From Prevotellaceae bacterium (GTDB lineage Bacteria > Bacteroidota > Bacteroidia > Bacteroidales > UBA932), in assembly GCA_031278495.1 (NCBI GenBank), contig JAITKG010000084.1:1-6091 (forward strand): a stretch of 6,091 nt of DNA, read 5' to 3'. A model generated the notes under the pieces. The model searched no databases, had not been told where the DNA came from, and saw only the letters and a program-made list of their open reading frames with translations. The translations under genes were made by a program, and so were the position numbers. The first letter of the stretch is position 1; each line of letters opens with the position of its first letter. Positions 1 through 5,760 of the stretch are shown here, piece after piece.

Positions 1-348
1 GCTAAATTGGGCAAGGATAATAACCGGCAAGCCGCTTCGCTGTATGACATGATTCCGGCTGTTCCGCAAACTGCCAAGCCTTTTGGTGAATGGAATGAGG
101 CAAAAGTGATGGTGTATCAGGGCACGGTGGTGCATGGGCAAAACGGCGAAAACGTAGTAGAATACCATTTGTGGACGCCCCAATGGACGGATATGTTGCA
201 AGCCAGCAAATTCAGCGAAAAAGCATGGCCGCTGGCTTTTGAATTGTTGAACAACTGCGGCGGCAAAAACCGCGAAGGCTACTTCGGATTGCAGGATCAC
301 GGCAACGATATTTGGTTTCGTAATATCCGTATAAAATTGTTGGATTAG
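1..348 (+). CDS. DUF1080 / 3-keto-disaccharide hydrolase-like domain protein, C-terminal part
   Basis: This gene is cut by the left edge of the window. Its frame is open from base 1 and ends at TAG 346-348, leaving about 115 residues. The end of the protein, with GYFGLQDHG followed by WFRNIRIK, is the characteristic C-terminus of the DUF1080 family, a concanavalin-like beta-sandwich fold. Some members of this family hydrolyse 3-keto-glycosides after a Gfo/Idh/MocA-type dehydrogenase has oxidised the sugar. The motifs TVVHGQNGENVVEYH and SKFSEKAW also fit the family. A TTG at position 7 could be mistaken for a start, but the frame continues upstream and family members are normally about twice this length, so the true start lies outside. 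A sugar-related gene follows 164 bp downstream on the same strand. Family assignment is confident; the substrate is not visible. Confidence 0.85.
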   Translation, partial: AKLGKDNNRQAASLYDMIPAVPQTAKPFGEWNEAKVMVYQGTVVHGQNGENVVEYHLWTPQWTDMLQASKFSEKAWPLAFELLNNCGGKNREGYFGLQDHGNDIWFRNIRIKLLD

Positions 349-512
349 CGCGAGGCAAGGCGTCGGGAAAAACTTAAAATGGGAGTTCTTGGATTTGGAC
401 GCAGGGCTGCGGGCTGCTGCTGTGGCGGATTATTGATAAACATACGGCAACCGGGAACGGCGGCGTAATTTGGAATTTTTGGAATAAAAGCAAATTTTTA
501 AATAAATAAGCG
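349..512. other. Intergenic gap between DUF1080 gene and TIM-barrel gene
   Basis: This 164-bp spacer is G-rich in its first half and AT-rich in its last 40 bases. I see no convincing terminator hairpin. A partial match to the Bacteroidota -7 box (TAATTTGG, 466-473) lies about 40 bases before the next ATG, but no TTG is suitably spaced upstream, so the promoter remains uncertain. Whether the two flanking genes are co-transcribed cannot be decided from the sequence. Confidence 0.4.
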
Positions 513-1388
513 ATGGAAAAAATATTTTTATTGTCCCTCGTTGCATTGCCTTTGTGGATGGCATGTGCAACCGCGCCGGCAACGCAACAACTGCCGAAGA
601 AAAACGTCGCCCTGCAACTTTATTCGTTGCGCGAAGATTTCAGGAACGATTTTGACGCTGCTATTAAGAAGGTAGCGGAGGCGGGCTACGCCGCCGTAGA
701 AGCCGCCAGTTATGGCGACGGAAAATTCTACGGCAAAACGCCGGAAGATTTTCGCGCCGCTGTGGAAGCTGCGGGGATGAAAGTCCTTTCGTCGCACACG
801 ACAAAGCCGTTGACGGAACAGGAACTGCAAACCAAAGATTTTTCTGCTTCGCTGGCATGGTGGGACGAAGCCATTGCCGCGCATCTTGCCGCCGGCATGC
901 AGTACATTGTAGCGCCATGGATGGACGTACCCAAAACCCTTGCCGAACTGCAAACGTATTGCGACTACTACAACGCTATCGGGAAAAAATGCAGGGAAAA
1001 GGGACTGTTGTTCGGCTACCACAACCATGCGCATGAATTTACCCCCGTTGAAGGCGTGTTGATGTATGACTATATGCTGGAGCACACTAATCCTGAATAT
1101 GTGTTTTTCCAGATGGACGTTTACTGGACGGTGATGGGGCGGCAAAGCCCGGTGGAATATTTCCAAAAGTATCCCGGACGCTTCACCCTGCTGCACATCA
1201 AAGACCACAAGGAATTAGGACAAAGCGGCATGGTAGGCTTCGATGCCATTTTTAATAACGCCGGTATCGCCGGTACGAAATTCCTGATTGTAGAGGTGGA
1301 GAAATACAATTACCCGCCTGCGGAAAGCATTAAAATCAGTTTGGATTACCTCTTGAATTGCCCGCTGGTAAAGGAAAGTTACGAATAA
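513..1388 (+). CDS. Sugar phosphate isomerase/epimerase-like TIM-barrel protein, putative lipoprotein
   Basis: The 291-residue protein belongs to the xylose-isomerase-like / AP-endonuclease-2 TIM-barrel superfamily. It begins with a short hydrophobic leader, MEKIFLLSLVALPLWMAC, in which Cys18 would be the lipidated residue; Trp at -3 is unusual for a lipobox. The barrel starts at about residue 30 (VALQLYSLRE). Likely metal-binding and catalytic positions are visible: the Glu of VEAASYGDG, the His of LSSHT, the His residues and Glu of YHNHAHEF, the Asp of FQMDVYW, the His of LLHIKDHKE and the Glu of IVEVEKY. These form the usual Glu/Asp/His divalent-metal set. Related proteins are often annotated as sugar phosphate isomerase/epimerase, although those exported or membrane-anchored probably act on free or keto sugars. 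The upstream DUF1080 gene supports a role in oxidised-sugar breakdown, but this is inference. The start at 513 is chosen because it gives a complete leader. Length is normal for the family. Confidence 0.85.
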   Translation: MEKIFLLSLVALPLWMACATAPATQQLPKKNVALQLYSLREDFRNDFDAAIKKVAEAGYAAVEAASYGDGKFYGKTPEDFRAAVEAAGMKVLSSHTTKPLTEQELQTKDFSASLAWWDEAIAAHLAAGMQYIVAPWMDVPKTLAELQTYCDYYNAIGKKCREKGLLFGYHNHAHEFTPVEGVLMYDYMLEHTNPEYVFFQMDVYWTVMGRQSPVEYFQKYPGRFTLLHIKDHKELGQSGMVGFDAIFNNAGIAGTKFLIVEVEKYNYPPAESIKISLDYLLNCPLVKESYE

Positions 1389-1395
1389 AAAAAAT

Positions 1396-1415
1396 ATTCT
1401 ATAAATCCATAGAAT
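1396..1415. repeat. Short inverted repeat 3' of the TIM-barrel gene
   Basis: A perfect 7-bp inverted repeat (ATTCTAT / ATAGAAT) with a 6-base loop begins 8 bases after the stop codon. An A8 run (1387-1394) precedes it, so the hairpin followed by a T-run is read on the minus strand. The stem has only one G:C pair, so it is at best a weak terminator for the upstream gene. No minus-strand gene is present that would need it. Confidence 0.3.
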
Positions 1416-1522
1416 TGCTGCCGCTGGAAATTCCTCTTGTTCTTGTGTTTACAACTTTAACCTTCTCTTTCCTTTGTGCCTTTGTAAAAAAATCATCTGC
1501 CTTCCGGAAAGAAAAAAAATCG

Positions 1523-1530
1523 TATTTTTG
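1523..1530 (+). promoter_or_regulatory. Bacteroidota-type -7 box upstream of mnmG
   Basis: TATTTTTG exactly fits the TAnnTTTG -7 consensus of the Bacteroidota housekeeping sigma factor. It ends only 8 bases before the mnmG ATG at 1539. If used, transcription would start about 1-4 bases before the start codon, giving a nearly leaderless mRNA. No TTG is found at the expected -33 distance. A weaker alternative, TGCCTTTG at 1477-1484, lies further upstream and would give a leader of about 50 bases. Confidence 0.45.
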
Positions 1531-1538
1531 CAAAAGTT

Positions 1539-3533
1539 ATGCAAAAAGATTTTGATATCATTGTAGTGGGGGCGGGGCATGCCGGCTGCGAGGCGGCGGC
1601 GGCGGCGGCGAACATGGGATCGCGCGTGCTGCTTGTCACGATGGACATGGCAAAGTTTGCGCACATGTCCTGCAATCCGGCGGTTGGCGGCATTGCCAAA
1701 GGACAAATCGTCCGCGAAATTGATGCGCTGGGCGGTTACAGCGGTATCGTTACCGACGGCAGTACGCTGCAATTCCGTATGCTCAACCGCTCGAAAGGTC
1801 CTGCCATGTGGAGTCCGCGCGCGCAGTGCGACCGCACGGTTTTTTCCTTGACGTGGCGGCGTATGCTGGAAAATACGCCAAATGTATTTTTTTGGCAGGA
1901 TACGGTAAAGTCGTTATTGATTGAAAATGAAAATATTATTGGCGTTTCGACGGTTTTAGGCGCCGTATTTGAAGCCAAGGCGGTCGTCCTGTCCAACGGG
2001 ACGTTTCTCAACGGGATAATTCATCTCGGAAAAGCCCAGTTGCCGGGCGGCCGCATGGGCGATGCGGCTGTTTATGGACTGACGGAGCAATTGTGCCGGC
2101 TCGGTTTTGAAACCGGCAGAATGAAAACCGGCACGCCGCCCCGTTTGGACGGGCGTACGGTTGACTTCTCTAAACTGGTACGGCAGGATGGCGACTGCCC
2201 CGCTGCCCGCTTCTCGTTTCTTCCGCCGGCGTTACATACGGACTTTACCGCTAACGAACGCCCAAATGTTCCACGTGGAACATCCGGTATGACGCTTTCC
2301 GCTCCCTCTTGTCCGTTCCCCGCTCCCCGTTTCCCGCTCCCCTGTTACCTTGCCCGCACGTCGGAAGAGGTACACAGCATTTTGCGGGAAGGTTTTGCCG
2401 ACTCGCCGCTTTTTACCGGCGCTATCAAAGGCACAGGTCCGCGCTATTGCCCGAGTATCGAGGACAAACTGCGTACTTTTGCCGGCAAGGACAGTCATCA
2501 GCTTTTTTTGGAACCTGAAGGCTGGGAAACGCACGAATATTACTTGCAAGGCTTTTCTTCTTCCTTGCCGATGGATATTCAGTGGCGGGCATTGCGGAAA
2601 ATTGAAGGCTTGGAAAACGTCGAAATTTTTCGTCCCGGCTATGCAATAGAGTATGATTATTTCCCGCCGGTGCAGTTAAAGCATACGCTGGAAACAAAAC
2701 GTATCAAAAATTTATACTTTGCCGGGCAAATCAATGGAACTACCGGCTACGAAGAAGCCGCCGCACAGGGTTTAATGGCTGGTATAAATGCGCATTTAAA
2801 ACTTGCAGGAAAGCAGCCGTTTATCCTTCGTCGCGATCAGGCGTATATAGGTGTTCTGATTGATGACCTTGTCACAAAAGGTGTTGACGAGCCTTACCGG
2901 ATGTTTACTTCAAGGGCGGAATACCGTATTTTGCTCCGTCAGGATAATGCAGATATGCGGCTTACGGAATTATCACATGCTGCCGGTTTGGCTTCCCCCG
3001 AACGCTACAGGCAGTTTTTGGCAAAAAAACAAGCCATAGAAAATTTGGTGGCTGCGTTTAAGGAAACGTCTGTTCGCCCCGAAGAAATAAACCCGTGCCT
3101 GCAAGCGGTGGGCGCTGTTCCAGTAACCCAAAGCAAAAAATTTGAGGAAATCTTGCACCGTCCCGAATTTTCATTGGCTCGTTTATACAAAACGGCCGCT
3201 GCCGGTCACGCCGAAGCCACCGCCCAACCGCAGGACGACGCCATTTGCAGGATTGTTCCGCCAGGAACGCCGGTGGAAGTGGTCGAAGCGGCAGAAATTT
3301 TGGTGAAATATAGCGGCTACATCGAACGCGAACGCTTGTTGGCAGATAAAATGAACCGCCTTGAAAATATCCGGATACCGGCGAATTTCGATTTTGAAAA
3401 ATTATCGTCCTTGTCTATGGAGTCGCGGATAAAGCTAAACCGCCACCGCCCGGATACCATTGGGCAAGCCTCCAGGATACCCGGCGTTTCGCCTGCCGAT
3501 ATTTCAGTGTTGCTGGTATTTTTCGGTCGCTAA
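1539..3533 (+). CDS. mnmG: tRNA uridine-5-carboxymethylaminomethyl modification enzyme MnmG (GidA)
   Basis: MnmG is an FAD-dependent cytoplasmic enzyme that, with the GTPase MnmE, installs the carboxymethylaminomethyl group on the wobble uridine (U34) of certain tRNAs. The 664-residue protein is complete. It has the N-terminal FAD-binding GAGHAG (residues 11-16), the MSCNPAVGG motif with Cys45, the first GidA signature GPRYCPSIEDK with Cys304, the second signature AGQINGTTGYEEAAAQG (395-411), and the normal C-terminal end ISVLLVFFGR. It is about 35 residues longer than the E. coli protein (about 629). Most of this comes from one insertion between FSF (225-227) and PCY (268-270): 40 residues lie between them here against about 11 in E. 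coli from memory. The extra segment is Pro-rich, contains a parS site read as VPRGT (244-248), and a heptanucleotide repeat. The frame stays open and all conserved motifs follow, so the gene is probably functional. The stop codon abuts another parS copy. A pure run of six GCG codons (1593-1610) encodes an Ala stretch of ordinary length. Confidence 0.97.
   Translation: MQKDFDIIVVGAGHAGCEAAAAAANMGSRVLLVTMDMAKFAHMSCNPAVGGIAKGQIVREIDALGGYSGIVTDGSTLQFRMLNRSKGPAMWSPRAQCDRTVFSLTWRRMLENTPNVFFWQDTVKSLLIENENIIGVSTVLGAVFEAKAVVLSNGTFLNGIIHLGKAQLPGGRMGDAAVYGLTEQLCRLGFETGRMKTGTPPRLDGRTVDFSKLVRQDGDCPAARFSFLPPALHTDFTANERPNVPRGTSGMTLSAPSCPFPAPRFPLPCYLARTSEEVHSILREGFADSPLFTGAIKGTGPRYCPSIEDKLRTFAGKDSHQLFLEPEGWETHEYYLQGFSSSLPMDIQWRALRKIEGLENVEIFRPGYAIEYDYFPPVQLKHTLETKRIKNLYFAGQINGTTGYEEAAAQGLMAGINAHLKLAGKQPFILRRDQAYIGVLIDDLVTKGVDEPYRMFTSRAEYRILLRQDNADMRLTELSHAAGLASPERYRQFLAKKQAIENLVAAFKETSVRPEEINPCLQAVGAVPVTQSKKFEEILHRPEFSLARLYKTAAAGHAEATAQPQDDAICRIVPPGTPVEVVEAAEILVKYSGYIERERLLADKMNRLENIRIPANFDFEKLSSLSMESRIKLNRHRPDTIGQASRIPGVSPADISVLLVFFGR
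2267..2282. other. parS-like ParB-binding site 1, inside mnmG
   Basis: TGTTCCACGTGGAACA is a perfect 16-bp palindrome, extended to 18 bp here by A2266 and T2283. It matches the known chromosomal parS motif bound by ParB (the TGTTNCACGTGAAACA / TGTTCCACGTGGAACA class). It lies in the MnmG reading frame, where its bases encode VPRGT, and within a protein segment absent from typical MnmG. Two identical copies follow at 3534 and 4096. ParB binding itself is inferred. Confidence 0.85.
2315..2342. repeat. Heptanucleotide tandem repeat, four units, inside mnmG
   Basis: Four consecutive 7-mers fit GYTYCCC: GTTCCCC, GCTCCCC, GTTTCCC and GCTCCCC. Degenerate units GCTTTCC (2294-2300) and GCTCCCT (2301-2307) precede them. 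No A occurs on the + strand from 2293 to 2346. The repeat lies about 30 bases after the first parS site and encodes the Pro-rich part of the MnmG insertion. On the minus strand it gives four runs of three or four G separated by three or four bases, which fits the G-quadruplex pattern. Confidence 0.8.
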
Positions 3534-3549
3534 TGTTCCACGTGGAACA
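3534..3549. other. parS-like ParB-binding site 2, intergenic after mnmG
   Basis: This is the same perfect palindrome TGTTCCACGTGGAACA, starting at the base directly after the mnmG TAA (3531-3533). It is 1,267 bp from site 1 and 562 bp from site 3, start to start. It is the only non-coding copy of the three and opens the intergenic region before ade. An A/T-only or transcription-terminator role is unlikely because the identical word also occurs inside two genes. Confidence 0.88.
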
Positions 3550-3629
3550 ATTATTGAGATAAAATAATATTATTTACTTATTATCAAGCATTATTACATC
3601 GTTATATTAACCAGTTATTATATCAATTT
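3550..3629. other. Very AT-rich spacer between parS site 2 and ade
   Basis: By hand count this 80-bp stretch has about 13 G or C (about 16%). It contains a 14-bp A/T palindrome (3562-3575) and two related words, TTATTATCAA (3579-3588) and TTATTATATCAA (3615-3626). It presumably holds the ade promoter, but I find no TAnnTTTG match and no ribosome-binding site. Such a stretch would melt easily; an origin-related role is speculation. Confidence 0.5.
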
Positions 3630-5360
3630 ATGGCTATCATTTTACAAAAAACCAACCCCTGCACTACGCCACAAACCTATCATTTAAAAACGGAAGATTT
3701 TTCGGAATTGGTCGAAGGATTTACTTTAAGCGGGAATATTGTGGATCTGGAAAAACAGGAATTATATTCCGGGCGGCTACATATAGCCGGCGGGAAAATT
3801 GTGCGTATCGAACGGGGACCGGTCGCGGAAACGCATTATATTCTTCCCGGATTTATCGATGCGCATGTACATGTGGAGAGTTCCCTGCTGGCGCCTTCGG
3901 CTTTTGCACGTGCAGCGGTGAAGCAGGGAATCGTGGCGGCGGTTGCCGACCCGCATGAAATTGCCAATGTGATGGGGGTAGCGGGAGTGCAGTATATGCT
4001 GGAAGACGCCCGTTCCGCCGGGTTTAAATTTTTCTTTGGCGCGCCCTCCTGTGTGCCGGCGGCGCCCGCCGATACTTCCGGCGCGACGTTGGATTTGTTC
4101 CACGTGGAACAATTGTTACAACGCGACGATATTTATTTCCTTTCCGAAATGATGAACTATCCCGGCGTACTTTCCGACGACCCGGAGGTAATGGGCAAAA
4201 TTGCCGCAGCGAAAAAATGCGGCAAGCCGGTGGACGGGCACGCACCCGGAATGAGTGGCAACAACCTGAAAAAATATGTGCATGCCGGCATTTCAACCGA
4301 CCACGAATGTGAAGACATTTGCGAAGCGGAAGAAAAAATAGACGTCGGCATGAAAATTCTTATCCGGGAAGGCAGCAGGGCGAAAAATTTTGACCAGTTG
4401 TATCCGTTGATTAACCGCTATCCTTCATCGGTGATGATTTGCACCGACGATTGTTCCCCTTCTGATTTATTGAACGGCACATTGATAAATATTCTTAAAA
4501 AAGGACTTGGTAAAGGATTAAATTTCTTTAATTTATTGCGTGCATTGTCATGGAATACTGTAAATCATTACAAATTACCGGTTGGTTTACTGCGAACAGG
4601 AGACTTTGCTGATTGTATTGTAGTAGATAACCTCGATGATTTAACGGTATTACAGACGTATATAAATGGGGAAAAAGTATATGACAAAGAAGGAAAAGTT
4701 CCGGTAAATATAAATAAAGTGCAGATAATTAACAGATTTAATGCTTCGCCAATTAAAAAAGAACTGTTGGAAGTGAAAAAGCAATCCGGAAATGTTCGCG
4801 TGATAGGATTGATAAACAAAAGTTTATATACAAAATCACTGGTTCTTCCGGCAAGTATACTGCAAAGCAGCAAAGAAGATACCCGGTTGTCATCAAATGT
4901 TAAAGAGGATATTTTGAAAGTGGTGGTGCTAAACCGTTATAAACAGCGGACGCCACCGGCGATTGGCTTTGTACAGGGGTTCGGCTGGCGGCAGGGAGCT
5001 TTATGTACCAGCATCGCTCACGACAGTCATAATATTATTGCTGTGGGTGTTAATGATGATTCATTGACGCAAGCCATGAATACTGTAATTGTAAATAAAG
5101 GAGGCATTGCTTGTTATGACGGGAAGCAAACGCAGTTCTTGTCCTTGCCCATTGCCGGTTTAATGAGTCCCGAGCCGGCAGAAACAGTTGCACAGCAATA
5201 CGATGCCTTGTGCCGACAGGCAGTTGCATTAGGTGGCCTGTTGGATGCGCCGTTCATGGCGTTATCATTTTTGTCGTTAATAGTAATTCCGGAACTAAAA
5301 ATTTTCGACAGGGGGCTGTTTGACGTATCCCTTTTCCAGCCGGTGGATTTATTTGTATAA
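3630..5360 (+). CDS. ade: Adenine deaminase
   Basis: Adenine deaminase converts adenine to hypoxanthine and ammonia in purine salvage, in the cytoplasm, as a metal-dependent amidohydrolase. At 576 residues it matches the usual length for the family. The metal-binding HVH is at 79-81 within GFIDAHVHVESSLL, followed by DPHEIANV (108-114), EMMNYPGVL (173-181), DGHAPG with His204, STDHE with His225, and CTDD (271-274). The C-terminal domain carries FVQGFGWRQGA, the SLPIAGLMS segment and FMALSFLSLIVIPELK, all typical of the Ade family. The bases after TDD read CSPSDLLNG, where many relatives have RHP or similar and a GH motif; this may be lineage variation. A parS copy is embedded at residues 156-161 and read as LFHVEQ, in a variable loop before LLQRDDI. 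G+C drops from about 56% (3841-4200) to about 33% (4501-4860) within the gene. The start is the ATG at 3630, 80 bases after parS site 2. Confidence 0.95.
   Translation: MAIILQKTNPCTTPQTYHLKTEDFSELVEGFTLSGNIVDLEKQELYSGRLHIAGGKIVRIERGPVAETHYILPGFIDAHVHVESSLLAPSAFARAAVKQGIVAAVADPHEIANVMGVAGVQYMLEDARSAGFKFFFGAPSCVPAAPADTSGATLDLFHVEQLLQRDDIYFLSEMMNYPGVLSDDPEVMGKIAAAKKCGKPVDGHAPGMSGNNLKKYVHAGISTDHECEDICEAEEKIDVGMKILIREGSRAKNFDQLYPLINRYPSSVMICTDDCSPSDLLNGTLINILKKGLGKGLNFFNLLRALSWNTVNHYKLPVGLLRTGDFADCIVVDNLDDLTVLQTYINGEKVYDKEGKVPVNINKVQIINRFNASPIKKELLEVKKQSGNVRVIGLINKSLYTKSLVLPASILQSSKEDTRLSSNVKEDILKVVVLNRYKQRTPPAIGFVQGFGWRQGALCTSIAHDSHNIIAVGVNDDSLTQAMNTVIVNKGGIACYDGKQTQFLSLPIAGLMSPEPAETVAQQYDALCRQAVALGGLLDAPFMALSFLSLIVIPELKIFDRGLFDVSLFQPVDLFV
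4096..4111. other. parS-like ParB-binding site 3, inside ade
   Basis: This is the third identical copy of TGTTCCACGTGGAACA, extended to an 18-bp palindrome by T4095 and A4112. It is read in the ade frame as FHVEQ (residues 157-161), a different frame from the mnmG copy. It replaces part of a variable loop between TSGATLD and LLQRDDI, so the protein probably tolerates it. Confidence 0.85.
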
Positions 5361-5420
5361 CGTCCCCAGCGTTTTGGTAATTGAATATTAGCATAAGATG
5401 GACAAAATAATATGCATGAT

Positions 5421-5608
5421 ATGAGAAGAATAGAAAAAATTTCAGTGAATAAAAACTATCCGGCAGTGAGTGTCGGCGCGATGGACGAATCGAAGGATTA
5501 TTCTTTTATCCATCCCTAAATAAAGCAGGAAGTCAGGGGCAAAGTATTCGTCGAGGAAGCGATAAAAGCCATAGGAACAGAAATTTCGTTTACGGCATTG
5601 CCACCCCT
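5421..5608 (+). pseudogene. Cupin-like protein remnant with internal stop and missing 3' end
   Basis: From ATG 5421 the frame reads MRRIEKISVNKNYPAVSVG and then AMDESKDYSFIHP before TAA at 5517-5519. The same frame continues after the stop with IKQEVRGKVFVEEA and then IKAIGTEISFTALPP. Both halves resemble the N-terminal part of small single-domain cupin proteins of Bacteroidota (about 110-170 residues), in which HPK-NQEVKGKVF and EISF--LPP are familiar; this recognition is from memory. A single A-to-T change (AAA to TAA) would explain the stop. After LPP (about 5608) the similarity ends and the His-rich cupin metal-binding motifs never appear, so the 3' part is lost. An in-frame ATG at 5412 is an alternative start. 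The gene is very likely non-functional. Its right edge coincides with an inverted repeat and the KilA-N unit. Confidence 0.6.
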
Positions 5609-5610
5609 GT

Positions 5611-5654
5611 ATTCGTATGATTTACGCAAGCGAATACGTATAAATCGTAAGAAT
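5611..5654. repeat. Imperfect inverted repeat between cupin remnant and KilA-N gene
   Basis: Arms 5611-5626 and 5637-5654 pair with two mismatches and a two-base bulge, around a 10-base loop. An overlapping perfect 7-bp pair, GTATTCG (5609-5615) and CGAATAC (5631-5637), offers an alternative fold. It begins where similarity to the cupin family stops. It could be a hairpin terminator without a T-run, a protein-binding site, or the scar of a mobile element end. Confidence 0.45.
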
Positions 5655-5676
5655 GCAGAGAATGATTTTTTTATGC

Positions 5677-5684
5677 TAACTTTG
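5677..5684 (+). promoter_or_regulatory. Bacteroidota-type -7 box for the KilA-N gene
   Basis: TAACTTTG is an exact match to TAnnTTTG, followed by C as is common in this group. It would place the transcript start near 5690 and give a leader of about 70 bases before the ATG at 5761. No TTG occurs at the usual -33 spacing, so the call rests on the -7 element alone. Confidence 0.5.
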
Positions 5685-5760
5685 CACCGAAAAATCGAAA
5701 GAAAATGATTGAAAAAGACAGGAAACACAAGTATTACAAACAATAAACCAAAACGTTAAA

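Noticed and set aside
379..468. A 29-codon open frame starting MGVLGFGRRAAG in the gap after the DUF1080 gene
   Set aside because: It resembles no family I know, has no start signals and has an odd Cys/Gly-rich composition; it is probably chance.
528..1208. A long minus-strand open frame (226 codons) opposite the TIM-barrel gene
   Set aside because: It lies wholly antisense to a gene with clear motifs; the product is Arg/His/Phe-rich with no recognisable domain, typical of a shadow frame.
1358..1555. A 65-codon + strand frame overlapping the TIM-barrel end and the mnmG start
   Set aside because: It overlaps two well-supported genes in another frame and encodes a low-complexity peptide with no family resemblance.
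1593..1610. Pure (GCG)6 run in mnmG as a phase-variable microsatellite
   Set aside because: The Ala stretch has the normal MnmG length after GAGHAGCE, and changes by whole units would keep the frame; nothing indicates switching.
2267..4111. The three palindromes as a transcription-factor operator or a CACGTG restriction-avoidance signal
   Set aside because: Two copies are deep inside coding sequence, far from promoters, and the full 16-bp word matches parS rather than just the CACGTG core.
5516..5743. A 75-codon minus-strand frame across the cupin remnant and KilA-N leader
   Set aside because: The plus-strand similarity to a cupin and the promoter box explain the region better; the minus product has no recognisable features.
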